A stretch of DNA of 64,000 bases. It comes from Ancrocorticia sp047602305 (GTDB lineage Bacteria; Actinomycetota; Actinomycetes; Actinomycetales; Actinomycetaceae). The translations under genes and the position numbers were made by a program. Under the pieces are notes generated by a model, which worked only from the letters and a program-made list of their open reading frames with translations, searched no databases and was not told where the DNA came from. This document shows, one piece after another, positions 16,606 through 26,445 of the stretch (the first letter of the stretch is position 1; every line of letters begins with the position of its first letter). Location of the stretch: assembly GCA_047602305.1 (NCBI GenBank), contig JASGHO010000001.1:1736001-1800000 (forward strand), in the 5' to 3' direction.

Positions 16606-16625
16606 GTACTTCTATTCCTTCCCCG

Positions 16626-18578
16626 TTAAAACCGTGTGACCAGTGCGATGAGTAGCACAACAACCACACCGATTGTCATGTAACTGGCGTAAGCGCGGGC
16701 GTACCCGCTCTGTGCCAGCGCCACGATCTTGCCGGTGCCTGTTGTTGCTTTGGCGATACCTTCGACCGTTCCGTCGACGACGTACTTGTCCATGACGGCA
16801 ACACCCGTGGTGATGGCGATTCCGCCACCCATAAAGATGGCCTCGTTGACATCGTCCTGGTAGAGATCGTTACGAGCTGCCTGTGTCAGCGGCGAACCGA
16901 TGGGAGCCACGCGCGGAACTGCCGAGGCAACGTACATACGCCACGCGACAAAGACGCCCAGGGCCACAAGAGCCAAGGTGGCTCCGGTGATGACCGGAAT
17001 CGGGAGAACCGGCTCGCCATGCTCACCGTGACCGATGGCGGGCTCAAGCCACTCGACAAAACCGAACTGATTGAGAATAAAGCCAAGGATCAACGATCCC
17101 AGAGCGAGAATAACCTGAGGCACGTACATCCAAGCCGGAGCTTCATGCGGGTGCTTGGCATTGGGGCCGGTGGTGGAGAAACGCTCTTGACCATGGAAAA
17201 TCATGAAGAAGAGGCGTGACATGTAGAAGGCGGTGAGGCCTGCCACCAGCATGGTCATGGGTCCGAACACCCACGGCTGCCAACCGTGACCGACGAACGC
17301 GGTCTCGATGATCTTGTCCTTCGAGTAGAAGCCCGAAAGGAAGGGGAAGCCGATGATCGCGAGGTAACCCGCCAGGAACGTCATCCAGGTGATCGGCAGG
17401 TACTTGCGCAGCCCACCAAAACCGCGCATATCCACTTCGTCGTTCATGGCGTGCATAACCGAGCCCGCTCCAAGGAACATGTTTGCCTTGAAGAAACCAT
17501 GGGTAACGAGATGGAAGATGGCGAAAGCGCCGCCAACGGGGCCAAGCCCTGCGGCCAGCATCATGTAGCCAATCTGGGACATGGTGGAAGCGGCAAGCAC
17601 CTTCTTCATGTCGTCCTTGGCGCTACCAACGATGGCACCGAAGAGCAGGGTGATTGTGCCGATAATGGCTACGGCCAGCTGCGCCGAGGAGGAGACCGCA
17701 AAGATGGCACCGGAGCGAACCATGAGGTACACACCGGCGGTCACCATGGTCGCCGCGTGGATGAGAGCCGAAACCGGTGTGGGGCCAGCCATGGCGTCAC
17801 CCAGCCAGGCCTGTAGCGGGAACTGGGCCGACTTACCGCAGGCGGCAACCAGCAGGAAGATTCCAATCGCGGTGGCGGTTCCGGCCGATGCCGTCGCGAT
17901 ACCCGCGTTGACACCCTCGAAGGTGACCGTGCCGAAGGAACCGAACATGAGCATCATGGCGATGAGCATGCCCATGTCGCCCACACGGTTCATGATGAAG
18001 GCCTTCTTGCCTGCCGCCGCATATTCCGGAACCTGGTTCCAGAACGAGATGAGCAGGTAGGAGGCCAAGCCCACGCCTTCCCATCCCACGAAGAGGACAA
18101 GGTAGGAGTTGCCCAACACCAGCAGCAGCATGGCCGCCACGAAGAGGTTGAGGTAGGCGAAGAAGCGGCGACGATCCTTATCGTGCTCCATGTAGGCCAC
18201 CGAGTAGATGTGGATGAGCGTACCCACGAAGGTGACCAACATGAGGAAGGTCATTGAGAGCGGATCAACCCGCATGGCGATATCGATGGACAGCTCGCCC
18301 GCAGGAACCCAGCGGTACAGCACGGTATCCATGACACGCTCGCTGGCATCCATGCCGAGCATCTGCACCAGAGCGGCCGCAGCAATGCCGAAGGACGCCG
18401 TGGAGGCGATGATCGCGAGCCAGTGTCCACGAGAGTTGGTGATCTTACCCGCCACGAGCAGGAAGCCCGCGCTGAGAAGAGGAATAGCTACACACAGCCA
18501 GATCAGGCTGGCAGCGCCCGTCGCGGGAACAGCATGCGCTGTCGCGGCGACGCTGGCTGGAATGAGACTCGAAGTCAA
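16626..18578 (-). CDS. nuoL: NADH-quinone oxidoreductase subunit L
   Basis: 650 residues if started at the TTG at 18578, which has AGCAGG upstream and lies 16 bp after the nuoK stop; longer in-frame extensions would run back through nuoK. It is the distal antiporter-like pump subunit, with FVGWEGVGLASYLLISFW, CGKSAQFPLQAWLGDAMAGP and STMSQIGYMMLAAGLG, and a long C-terminal part expected to carry the lateral helix along the membrane arm. Length fits NuoL. Confidence 0.95.
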   Translation of the reverse strand: MTSSLIPASVAATAHAVPATGAASLIWLCVAIPLLSAGFLLVAGKITNSRGHWLAIIASTASFGIAAAALVQMLGMDASERVMDTVLYRWVPAGELSIDIAMRVDPLSMTFLMLVTFVGTLIHIYSVAYMEHDKDRRRFFAYLNLFVAAMLLLVLGNSYLVLFVGWEGVGLASYLLISFWNQVPEYAAAGKKAFIMNRVGDMGMLIAMMLMFGSFGTVTFEGVNAGIATASAGTATAIGIFLLVAACGKSAQFPLQAWLGDAMAGPTPVSALIHAATMVTAGVYLMVRSGAIFAVSSSAQLAVAIIGTITLLFGAIVGSAKDDMKKVLAASTMSQIGYMMLAAGLGPVGGAFAIFHLVTHGFFKANMFLGAGSVMHAMNDEVDMRGFGGLRKYLPITWMTFLAGYLAIIGFPFLSGFYSKDKIIETAFVGHGWQPWVFGPMTMLVAGLTAFYMSRLFFMIFHGQERFSTTGPNAKHPHEAPAWMYVPQVILALGSLILGFILNQFGFVEWLEPAIGHGEHGEPVLPIPVITGATLALVALGVFVAWRMYVASAVPRVAPIGSPLTQAARNDLYQDDVNEAIFMGGGIAITTGVAVMDKYVVDGTVEGIAKATTGTGKIVALAQSGYARAYASYMTIGVVVVLLIALVTRF

Positions 18579-18594
18579 TTCACACCTGCTTCCA

Positions 18595-18894
18595 TCAGTG
18601 CTTGAGCTGGTTCGCACCGTCAAGCGAGGCGGACCGATGGGTTCGGAAAAGGGACACGACGATGGCGAGGCCGATAACAACTTCAGCTGCGGCAACAACC
18701 ATGACGAAGAAGGAGAAGACCTGTCCTTCGACATTGCCCCACATGCGCGAGAAGGTCACGAGGGCAAGGTTGCACGAGTTGAGCATCATCTCAACGCCCA
18801 GCAGCGCGATGATCGCGTTGCGGCGCGTGAGTACGGTAGCTCCGCCGATAACGAAGAGAATCAACGCCAGAATGACGTACCACAAGAGGTTCAC
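18595..18894 (-). CDS. nuoK: NADH-quinone oxidoreductase subunit K
   Basis: 99 residues, GTG start overlapping the stop of the nuoJ 3' part (GTGA). Three hydrophobic helices with GVEMMLNSCNLALVTFSR, which carries the conserved Glu and Asn of NuoK. Small membrane subunit between NuoJ and NuoA in the proton pathway. Ends with a short charged tail. Confidence 0.95.
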   Translation of the reverse strand: MNLLWYVILALILFVIGGATVLTRRNAIIALLGVEMMLNSCNLALVTFSRMWGNVEGQVFSFFVMVVAAAEVVIGLAIVVSLFRTHRSASLDGANQLKH

Positions 18895-19454
18895 TTCGAT
18901 TCCTCCTCATCCTTCGCTGGCTCGATGGAGTCGGGCCCGGGTGCTGATTCGAGTTGTGCAAGCGGCGTGGCGTCCGGGTAAACGGGCGCTTCCTCTCCCG
19001 GCATTCCGGGAAGACCAGCTTGGGTAACCTTGGGCTTGACAGTGGCGAACTCGCCAGCTGCGATGCGTGCTGCCGTGACCGGGGAGATATCCGACAGGCG
19101 GCGGGCCTGGCCACGCACGCGAAGAACGCGCGGAATTGCTTCCACCAGTTCCTTTCCTCCTGCGGTGAGCGGAGGATTGGCGGCCGAGTTGGATTCGGCG
19201 AAAACGCCGGTGGGCGGCTTCTGGCCAATGTGGCGGCCCAGCTGCGCGTAGGCCTCCATCTTGGCGTCAACCAGCTCGGGCTGGGTGTACTTCTTGCGAG
19301 TGCGCTCACGGTGCGTCAGCGTCATGGCGCCAACGGCAGCGATGATGAGCAGCGCACCCGTGAGCTCCATGGCAAGAACATAACTACCAAGAGATAGTTT
19401 CGGCGATGGCCTGCGGATTGGTCGGCAGGTTGGCAGCTTCCATCCCCACAGCAT
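18891..19454 (-). CDS. nuoJ: nuoJ 3' part (frameshifted): last membrane helix and cytoplasmic tail
   Basis: This frame encodes the fifth helix expected of NuoJ (SYVLAMELTGALLIIAAVGAM, HRER) and a long hydrophilic C-terminal extension of about 135 residues rich in Pro/Glu/Ala, as seen in other actinobacterial NuoJ proteins. It has no good start of its own: the first plausible ATG (19370) is inside the helix and lacks a ribosome site. It continues the nuoJ 5' part in the +1 frame, with the junction near 19384-19396. It is either one subunit disrupted by a one-base insertion, or a sequence error. Confidence 0.75.
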   Translation of the reverse strand: MLWGWKLPTCRPIRRPSPKLSLGSYVLAMELTGALLIIAAVGAMTLTHRERTRKKYTQPELVDAKMEAYAQLGRHIGQKPPTGVFAESNSAANPPLTAGGKELVEAIPRVLRVRGQARRLSDISPVTAARIAAGEFATVKPKVTQAGLPGMPGEEAPVYPDATPLAQLESAPGPDSIEPAKDEEESK

Positions 19455-19842
19455 CCGGCGTCACGGCGCCCAGCACCGCACCACCCAGAATCACGATGAA
19501 TCCGAGACCACCAAGGATCGCCACAGGGCGCTGGAGGTAGATCGTCTCGTGCGTGGTATCCGAGGAATCAACACCGATCATCATGAGCACGAAAAGGAAC
19601 ATCATGAGGATGGCGCCGGTGTACACGGCCACCTGGACAACACCCATGAAGGGTGCCTCCAGCATCGTGTACAAGAACGCCAGGCACACCATGTTGGCGA
19701 TGACGCAGGCGGCCGAGTACACGGCGCGGCGGGTGATCAACAAGCCGTAAATGGCCAGGATGATCATGATGGCTGCGATTCCGAAGAACAGCAGCGCCTC
19801 CCACTCGGAGATTTCAAGAGTTTGTGTAGGTGCAATCATCAC
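19384..19842 (-). CDS. nuoJ: nuoJ 5' part (frameshifted): helices 1-4
   Basis: 152 residues to a TAG at 19384. GTG at 19842 or, better spaced from GGGAG, ATG at 19839. It contains the first four helices of NuoJ, including YSAACVIANMVCLAFLYTML and VQVAVYTGAILMMFLFVLMM. The frame ends in AIAETISW just where the final helix should begin; that helix is found in the +1 frame. Removing one base in the ACTATCTCTTGG stretch restores a full NuoJ. Overlaps the nuoI stop by 4 bases. Confidence 0.8.
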   Translation of the reverse strand: MMIAPTQTLEISEWEALLFFGIAAIMIILAIYGLLITRRAVYSAACVIANMVCLAFLYTMLEAPFMGVVQVAVYTGAILMMFLFVLMMIGVDSSDTTHETIYLQRPVAILGGLGFIVILGGAVLGAVTPDAVGMEAANLPTNPQAIAETISW

Positions 19843-20525
19843 TTGCTCCCCTCGGGCCGTGCTGTTGCCAACGTCGGATCCTCCGGACGGTGCTCGCGCA
19901 CCCAGTCAATCTGCGACTGCGTTGGTCCGGAAATCTCACCGCGGTAGTAGTTGGCGTCGGTTGTCCCCTCCACCATGGGGTGGGGCGCGGCAAGCATCTT
20001 CTCGCTCAGCGGAGCAAGGAGATTCTCCTTCTCGTAGATGAGGCCTTCGCGTGTCGGGCCCGCAATCTCGAAATCATTGGTCATGGTCAAGGCTCGCGTG
20101 GGGCACGCCTGGATGCAGTAACCACAGAAGATGCAGCGCAGGTAGTTGATCTGGTACACCTTGCCGAAGCGTTCGCCCGGCGAGTACTGAGCATCAGGCG
20201 TATTGGCGCCAGCTTCAACGTAAATGGCGTCCGCGGGGCAGGCCCAGGCACACAGCTCGCAGCCGATGCAGCGCTCCAGTCCATCCGGGTAACGGTTGAG
20301 CTGATGCCTACCGTGGTAACGCGGCTGGGTCGGCTCTCTCTCCTCCGGGTACTGCACGGTGGAAGTGGGACGGAACATCGACGTGATGGTCACGCCGAAT
20401 CCGGCTACCGGAGCAAAGAACTGACCGATCGCGCCCTTTTGCGCCGGTCCCCACAGTGAGGGATCGGGATCAGTGAACTGCGGCTCCTGGGAGCCCGCCA
20501 CTTCATGCGACTCGTTCTCAGACAA
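19839..20525 (-). CDS. nuoI: NADH-quinone oxidoreductase subunit I
   Basis: 228 residues from the TTG at 20525, picked because GGAGG lies six bases upstream; it overlaps the end of nuoH by 8 bases. Peripheral-arm subunit with two 4Fe-4S clusters (N6a/N6b): CIGCELCAWACP and CIFCGYCIQACP, with the usual spacing. Passes electrons to NuoB. The C-terminal extension after the clusters is longer than in enterobacteria but usual for actinobacteria. Confidence 0.95.
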   Translation of the reverse strand: MSENESHEVAGSQEPQFTDPDPSLWGPAQKGAIGQFFAPVAGFGVTITSMFRPTSTVQYPEEREPTQPRYHGRHQLNRYPDGLERCIGCELCAWACPADAIYVEAGANTPDAQYSPGERFGKVYQINYLRCIFCGYCIQACPTRALTMTNDFEIAGPTREGLIYEKENLLAPLSEKMLAAPHPMVEGTTDANYYRGEISGPTQSQIDWVREHRPEDPTLATARPEGSK

Positions 20526-21858
20526 GGTCACCCTCCTGACTACTGGCGACGGTTGCATCCTTGCGGGCTGCACGGGGCGATGGGGGAAGCGACTGGCCGG
20601 GAAGCGGCGGAACCGGGAATCCACCGGCCATCGCATCGAATTCTTCTTCTGGGCGAACAAAACCGGCGTCTGCGGATTCGTCGTCGTCCGAGGTGTTCTT
20701 GCCACCGAAGAACCAAATCAAGGCTCCGACAACGAGGAAGACAGCGACGATTCCGAGGTACAGGCTACGACGCGAAATATCCGTAAAGGCCGTGAGTCCC
20801 TGAATGATCGTCACGCAGACGAGCCAACCGAGCGCCACCGGGATGAGGACCTTCCAGCCCAGCTTCATGAAGTGGTCGTAGCGCATACGCAGCAACGTAG
20901 CTCGCACCCACACCATGATGAACATGAAGATCCAGGTCTTGATGAGGAACCAGATCATGGGGATCCAGCCGACGTTGGGATCTCCACCCCAGAGAGAGAA
21001 GAGGGACGTCATGATCGGACCAGCGCGCCAGCCGCCGAGGAACACCGTGGTGGCGATCATCGACACGTTGAGCATGTTGATGTACTCGGAGAGGTAGAAC
21101 CAGGCGAACTTCATCGAGGAGTACTCGGTGGTGTGTCCTGCCACCAGCTCACCCTCGGCTTCGGGAAGATCGAAGGGCAGTCGGTTGGTCTCGCCGAACA
21201 TGGAGATGATGTACACGACGAACGCCGGGAACAGCGTGATGGCGTTCCAGATACCAGTCTGCGCCTCAACGATCCCGGAGGTGGACATCGTTCCCGCAGA
21301 CAGGAACACAGTCACCAGCGAGAGGCCGAGCGCCAACTCGTAGGAGATCATCTGGGTGGCGGAACGCACCGAGCCGTAGAGCGGCAGGGTGGAACGGGAG
21401 GACCAGCCACCGAACACCAGTCCGTACTCACCGAGCGCCGCAACCGCGAGCACGAAGAGCATGGCCACCGGCGAATCCGCCAGCTGCAACGGGGTGTTGT
21501 GGCCAAAGATCGAAACGCTCGGACCCATCGGGATGACTGCCATGACGGTGAAAGCACAGGCCGCGGCGATCACCGGCGAGAGGAAGTACATCACCTTGTC
21601 CGCGCCAGCCAGCCAGAAGTCCTCCTTGATGAGGAGCTTGAGGGCGTCGGCGAAGGCCTGGCCAAATCCGAGAGGTCCGACTCGGTTTGGTCCGAGACGG
21701 GTCTGCATGCGAGCCAGTCCGCGGCGCTCCACCCACAGGGCGGTAATCACGGACATGATGAGGAAGACGATGATGAAGACGGCCTTGAGAACCCAAAGCC
21801 ACCAGGTATCTTCGGAAAAATCTGCTGCCTGGCCAGCGGCGATGATGGTCGGACTCAC
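20518..21858 (-). CDS. nuoH: NADH-quinone oxidoreductase subunit H
   Basis: 446 residues, GTG start overlapping the nuoG stop. Membrane subunit that forms the quinone-binding cavity with NuoB and NuoD. Key segments: ERRGLARMQTRLGPNRVGP, PMGPSVSIFG, NRLPFDLPEAEGELVAG and the helix series to WFFGGK. A hydrophilic C-terminal tail of about 70 residues, rich in acidic and Pro residues, follows the last helix. Confidence 0.96.
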   Translation of the reverse strand: MSPTIIAAGQAADFSEDTWWLWVLKAVFIIVFLIMSVITALWVERRGLARMQTRLGPNRVGPLGFGQAFADALKLLIKEDFWLAGADKVMYFLSPVIAAACAFTVMAVIPMGPSVSIFGHNTPLQLADSPVAMLFVLAVAALGEYGLVFGGWSSRSTLPLYGSVRSATQMISYELALGLSLVTVFLSAGTMSTSGIVEAQTGIWNAITLFPAFVVYIISMFGETNRLPFDLPEAEGELVAGHTTEYSSMKFAWFYLSEYINMLNVSMIATTVFLGGWRAGPIMTSLFSLWGGDPNVGWIPMIWFLIKTWIFMFIMVWVRATLLRMRYDHFMKLGWKVLIPVALGWLVCVTIIQGLTAFTDISRRSLYLGIVAVFLVVGALIWFFGGKNTSDDDESADAGFVRPEEEFDAMAGGFPVPPLPGQSLPPSPRAARKDATVASSQEGDLV

Positions 21859-24443
21859 TTGGTCACCTCCACGGGAGTCGCACTCAGTGCGACCGGCTCA
21901 CCGGTGCGAACGCCGAGAGCTGAGATTTGACATCCCACCGAATTCTCCGGGAGCCACACGACGTCATCAGGCATCGGCTGGATCACGGGATCGAGGGTCA
22001 GATTTCCGGACGGGCCGGACACGGTCAGCTTCGCTCCCTTGCTCAGGCCCGCGGCGCGCGCGGTAGCCTCAGAAAGAACAGCCACTGCCTTGCGTGCAGT
22101 ACCCGCCAGGTGAGGTTCGAACTCCTGCAGGGTGCCAGCACCGAGCATGAGGTTCCAGCTTGCAAGCAGCGCCTCGCCCGGCTTGGGACGACGCGGCCGG
22201 TAGGCCTCATCATCCGGAGCGACCATGCGCTTGCCATCCCAGGCGTGGAACTCGGAGATTTCCTGGACAGCGGCCTTAAGGGTGGGCAGACCGAGATCGA
22301 TACCCATTTCGTCCGCCAGGTCGTTGAGAACGATGCGATCGGGACGCTGCACCGAGGTGAGCACCTGACCGAAGGGACGGATGCGACCCTCCCAGTTGAC
22401 GAAGGAGCCACCCTTTTCGCTCGGAGGAGCAACGGGAAGGACGACGTCGGCGTATTCGCTCAGTTTCCCGCGGCGCACCTCGAGCTGCACCACAAAACGG
22501 GCTGCTGAGAGGGCAGCGCGGGCATTGCCAGGCAAATCTGCCAGTTCAACACCGGCAACGAGGAGACCACCCAAGGAGCCATCAGCGAGTGCCGCGAGCA
22601 TCTGTGCAGTGTTGCGACCGGGCCTGTTGGGCACGGACTCGGCGCCCCACACCGTCGCGGTATCGACGCGAGCAGCGGAATCGGAGACCGGGCGGCCACC
22701 GGGAAGCAGGCCAGCAATGGCACCAACTTCCAGGGCACCACGATCACCGGAGCGGCGCGGTACCCAGGCCACGCGAGCACCGGTGCGCTTGGCGAGGCGA
22801 AGCACCGCGGACAGAGCGCCGGGAACCTGGCCAGTGCGCTCACCCACAAGGATGACACCGCCTGCCGCGAGGCCGTCATACGTGGGGTCACCAGCCTTGA
22901 GGCCGTCGAGGATCTGAGCCTCGCTGCCGGGGACGGCAGCGATGAGGCGAGCACCCATCTTGGCGGTTCCGCCGGTGGCGTAGGCCGAGATGACGGAGAC
23001 CTTCACGGTCTTGGCAAGGAATCCCTTGCGCAGACGCAGGAAGACCGTTCCACACTCTTCTTCGGCCTCAAAGCCGACGGTGAGGACGTGGCCAGCACGC
23101 TCCAGATCGGTGTACGTCACTCCCAAACCGGAGCCCGCAACGGTGGAGCCGAGGAAGGCATCCTCTTCCTCCGTGGAGACCCGGGTACGGAAGTCAATAT
23201 CGTTGGTGCCAAGCACCAGGCGCGCGAACTTGGAGTAGGCGTAAGCATCCTCCATGGCGAGGCGGCCGCCGGTGAGAACACCGATACCAAACCTGCCAGC
23301 ATCCCAAAATCCCTCAGCAGCAGCAGTAAGGGCCTCATTCCACGAAGCGGGAACCAGTTCTCCGGACTCATCGCGCACCAGCGGGGTGGTGAGGCGATCC
23401 GGGCCCTTCTGCCAACGGAAGGCGAAACGATCCTTGTCCGTGATCCACTCTTCGTTGACCTGAGCATCCTCGCCAGCCAGTCGGCGAAGAACCTCGCCGC
23501 GGCGGTAATCGATGCGGATGGCCGAACCAGAAGCATCGTGCTCCGCAACTGAAGCAACGGACACCAGATCGAAGGGACGCGAACGGAAACGGTAGGACGC
23601 ACTGGTGAGAGCACCCACCGGGCAAATCTGAATGATATTGCCGGAGAAGTAGGAGCTGAACGGACGGCCCGAGGCATCCTCTTCGGAATCAGCCACTGGA
23701 CCAGCCGAGAAGCCGCCCGCCTTACCGAGAGTACCGAAGGGACCAACAAACTCGGCCGGTACAGACTCGGGGTGGGTGCCGCCGTCGTCGGCAAAACCGA
23801 GAACGGAGGCATCGAAGTTGCCGATCTGGGAACCGTTGAGGGCGTGCACGGCGTAACCGGGCGTGCCGCCGCCGCGTCCCTGCAGCTGGATGAACTTGTC
23901 ACCGGCGATCTGGGACTGGAAACGGGTGCAACGCTGGCACAGGATGCAGCGATCGCGATCCAGCAGAATCTGCGAGGAGACCTGGATCGGCTTCGGGTAG
24001 GTGCGCTTGATGTCGATGAAGCGCGAGGTTGCGCGCCCCTCGGTCATCGCCTGATTCTGCAACGGGCACTCGCCGCCCTTGTCACAGACCGGGCAATCCA
24101 TCGGGTGGTTGATCAGCAGGAACTCCATGATTCCGTGCTGAGCCTTCAACGCCACATCCGACGTGCGCTGGGTGTAGACCTCCATACCCGGGCTGACAGC
24201 CTCCGCACAGGAAGCAGCCGGCTTGGGCATCTTGGCCAAAGTTCCATCGCGTCCCGGACGAGCCACCTCAACCAGGCACTGGCGGCAGGCGCCGGCCGGC
24301 TTGAGAAGCGGATGGTCACAGAAACGCGGAATGCGTACGCCAACCTGCTCGGCGGCGCGGATAATCATCGTTCCCTTGGGGACCGACACTTCCTTGCCGT
24401 CGACCTTGAGGGTGACGAGCTCTACGGTCTCGTTGGCACTCAT
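21855..24443 (-). CDS. nuoG: NADH-quinone oxidoreductase subunit G
   Basis: 862 residues. N-terminal 2Fe-2S ferredoxin domain (RFCDHPLLKPAGACRQCLVE), the His-Cys 4Fe-4S site (NHPMDCPVCDKGGECPLQ), two-cluster segment CILCQRCTRFQ, then the molybdopterin-oxidoreductase-like body and a C-terminal molydopterin-dinucleotide-like domain (LSKGAKLTVSGPSGNL). Carries several Fe-S clusters of the peripheral arm. The end overlaps nuoH; the start overlaps the nuoF end (ATGA). Confidence 0.96.
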   Translation of the reverse strand: MSANETVELVTLKVDGKEVSVPKGTMIIRAAEQVGVRIPRFCDHPLLKPAGACRQCLVEVARPGRDGTLAKMPKPAASCAEAVSPGMEVYTQRTSDVALKAQHGIMEFLLINHPMDCPVCDKGGECPLQNQAMTEGRATSRFIDIKRTYPKPIQVSSQILLDRDRCILCQRCTRFQSQIAGDKFIQLQGRGGGTPGYAVHALNGSQIGNFDASVLGFADDGGTHPESVPAEFVGPFGTLGKAGGFSAGPVADSEEDASGRPFSSYFSGNIIQICPVGALTSASYRFRSRPFDLVSVASVAEHDASGSAIRIDYRRGEVLRRLAGEDAQVNEEWITDKDRFAFRWQKGPDRLTTPLVRDESGELVPASWNEALTAAAEGFWDAGRFGIGVLTGGRLAMEDAYAYSKFARLVLGTNDIDFRTRVSTEEEDAFLGSTVAGSGLGVTYTDLERAGHVLTVGFEAEEECGTVFLRLRKGFLAKTVKVSVISAYATGGTAKMGARLIAAVPGSEAQILDGLKAGDPTYDGLAAGGVILVGERTGQVPGALSAVLRLAKRTGARVAWVPRRSGDRGALEVGAIAGLLPGGRPVSDSAARVDTATVWGAESVPNRPGRNTAQMLAALADGSLGGLLVAGVELADLPGNARAALSAARFVVQLEVRRGKLSEYADVVLPVAPPSEKGGSFVNWEGRIRPFGQVLTSVQRPDRIVLNDLADEMGIDLGLPTLKAAVQEISEFHAWDGKRMVAPDDEAYRPRRPKPGEALLASWNLMLGAGTLQEFEPHLAGTARKAVAVLSEATARAAGLSKGAKLTVSGPSGNLTLDPVIQPMPDDVVWLPENSVGCQISALGVRTGEPVALSATPVEVTK

Positions 24444-25768
24444 CGAACACCCACCTCGCTGAACAGGGTTGTCTTTTCGTAGGGGAACAGCTCACGAGCC
24501 GGGGTGTGATAACCGGCTTCGAACTCGTCCCGGAACAATTCGATACCCGACTTGATCGGGGTGGCCGCCGCGTCACCGAGGGCGCAGAAGGAGCGGCCCG
24601 CGATGTTGTTGGCGATTTCGTAGAGGAGGTCGACGTCGCCGGGCTGGCCCTTGCCTTCCTCCAAACGGTGCATGATCTGGCGCATCCAGTAGGTACCCTC
24701 GCGGCACGGGGTGCACTTACCGCACGACTCGTGCTGGTAGAAGTCGGTCCAGCGCGAGATGACGCGAACCACGGAGACCGTGTCGTCGAACATCATGATG
24801 GCGCGGGTGGCCAGCATCGATCCGGCCTGACGCACGCCGTTGTAATCGAGCGGCACGTCGAGGTGCTCGGGGGTGAAGAGCGGGGCCGAGGAGCCGCCAA
24901 CGGCCCAGAACTTCAGCTCGTGACCAGCGCGGATGCCTCCGGCCAGGTCGAGAAGCTGACGGCCGGTGATACCCAGCGGTGCCTCGAACTGTCCGGGGTT
25001 CTTGACGTGGCCCGAGAGGGAGAAGAAGCCGTGGCCCTTCGCCGAATCCGAACCCATGGCCTGGAACCACTCGACACCGTTGCGCACGATGCCGGGGACG
25101 GTGGAGATGGTCTCCACGTTGTTGATCACGGTGGGGCGCGCGTACAGGCCCTCGGCCGCCGGGAACGGCGGCTTCAGGCGGGGCTGGCCGCGACGGCCTT
25201 CCAGCGAATCAAGAAGGGCGGTCTCCTCACCACAGATGTAGGCGCCGGCGCCGGCGTGAACCGTGATGTCGAGATCGTAATCGCCGTTGGGACCGAGGCC
25301 CTTGCCAAGAATTCCGGCCTCGCGCGCCTCGCGCACAGCGGCCAGCAGGCGGCGGTACACGTGCACGACCTCGCCGCGCAGGTACACGAAACCGTGGTTG
25401 CCGCCAACGGCGAGCAGACAAATCGCCATGCCCTCCAGGAGCACGTGCGGGTTACCCATGAGAGCAGGGATGTCCTTGCAGGTGCCCGGCTCGGATTCGT
25501 CGGCGTTCACCACGAGGTAGCGGGGGCCACCATCAGGAGCGGGAAGGAAGGACCACTTGAGGCCGGTGGGGAAGCCAGCGCCGCCTCGGCCCATGAGGCC
25601 CGAGTCCTTGACGAGCTGGGTCAGCTCGCCCGGGCCGTACGTCCACGCCTTGTCCAGGCCCTCATAGCCACCGTTTGCCTTGTAGGCCTCCAGCGTCCAC
25701 GAACGATCCTTGTCCCACATGTCCGAGACAATCGGGGAAAGAACACCCGGTGCGGAAAATTCGGTCAC
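24440..25768 (-). CDS. nuoF: NADH-quinone oxidoreductase subunit F
   Basis: 442 residues from the GTG at 25768, which overlaps the nuoE stop and has GGAGG upstream. It binds NADH and FMN and carries cluster N3: GRGGAGFPTGLKW (nucleotide site), ADESEPGTCKD, ICGEETALLDSLEG, and the 4Fe-4S motif ESCGKCTPCREGTYW. It is the electron entry point of the complex with NuoE. Confidence 0.96.
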   Translation of the reverse strand: MTEFSAPGVLSPIVSDMWDKDRSWTLEAYKANGGYEGLDKAWTYGPGELTQLVKDSGLMGRGGAGFPTGLKWSFLPAPDGGPRYLVVNADESEPGTCKDIPALMGNPHVLLEGMAICLLAVGGNHGFVYLRGEVVHVYRRLLAAVREAREAGILGKGLGPNGDYDLDITVHAGAGAYICGEETALLDSLEGRRGQPRLKPPFPAAEGLYARPTVINNVETISTVPGIVRNGVEWFQAMGSDSAKGHGFFSLSGHVKNPGQFEAPLGITGRQLLDLAGGIRAGHELKFWAVGGSSAPLFTPEHLDVPLDYNGVRQAGSMLATRAIMMFDDTVSVVRVISRWTDFYQHESCGKCTPCREGTYWMRQIMHRLEEGKGQPGDVDLLYEIANNIAGRSFCALGDAAATPIKSGIELFRDEFEAGYHTPARELFPYEKTTLFSEVGVR

Positions 25769-26445
25769 TTCGTCTGCCCTCCAATCTCTACCGGAGCAGT
25801 CCAATTCTTCTCACGTGCGATCTTCAGACCCACGAGGGAAGCCGGGCCAGCGCTCGGGCCCTCGTCCACGTGACCATCCTCGAAGCCTGCGAGCACACGC
25901 TCGATCTCCTTGAATGTGTGGACCTTGTTGGCACCGCGGGTGGGGTGAATATCCTTGCCCTCGCGGATGTCTTCGACGATCTGCACTGCGCTCGTCGGGG
26001 TCTGGTTGTCGAAGAACTCCCAGTTGACCATGACCACAGGGGCGTAATCGCAGCCCGCATTGCATTCGAGGGCTTCCAGGGTGATCTTGCCGTCCTCGGT
26101 GGTCTCATCGGAGCCGATACCAAGATGCTCGGTGAGAGTCTCCCAGATGACGTCGCCGCCCATCACCGCACAGAGTGCGTTGGTGCACACACCCACGTTG
26201 TACTCGCCGTTGGGGTGGCGGCGGTACTGGCTGTAGAACGTGGACACGGCCGAAATCTCAGCGCGGCTCAGGCCCAGCACATCGGCGGCCAGAACGATGC
26301 CGCGCGGAGATACGAAGCTCTCCTCGGACTGGATGAGATGCAGGATCGGCATGACCGCCGATCGTGAATCAGGGTAGCGAGCGATGATTTCCGCGGCGTC
26401 TGCGCGCAGGCGGGCTTCAACCTCTGGTTCAAAATTGCGTGCCAT
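25765..26445 (-). CDS. nuoE: NADH-quinone oxidoreductase subunit E
   Basis: 226 residues. Thioredoxin-like 2Fe-2S subunit with the four cysteines in CTNALCAVMGG and ECNAGCDYAPVVMVN. The N-terminal helical bundle ends in STFYSQYRRHP. A C-terminal extension of about 50 residues follows the fold. The ATG start overlaps the nuoD stop by one base (TGATG). Confidence 0.95.
   Translation of the reverse strand: MARNFEPEVEARLRADAAEIIARYPDSRSAVMPILHLIQSEESFVSPRGIVLAADVLGLSRAEISAVSTFYSQYRRHPNGEYNVGVCTNALCAVMGGDVIWETLTEHLGIGSDETTEDGKITLEALECNAGCDYAPVVMVNWEFFDNQTPTSAVQIVEDIREGKDIHPTRGANKVHTFKEIERVLAGFEDGHVDEGPSAGPASLVGLKIAREKNWTAPVEIGGQTK

Noticed and set aside
19370..19400. Programmed +1 frameshift in nuoJ
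   Set aside because: There is no known slippery pattern or nearby stimulatory structure; a one-base insertion or read error is simpler. It is kept as an open question in the findings.
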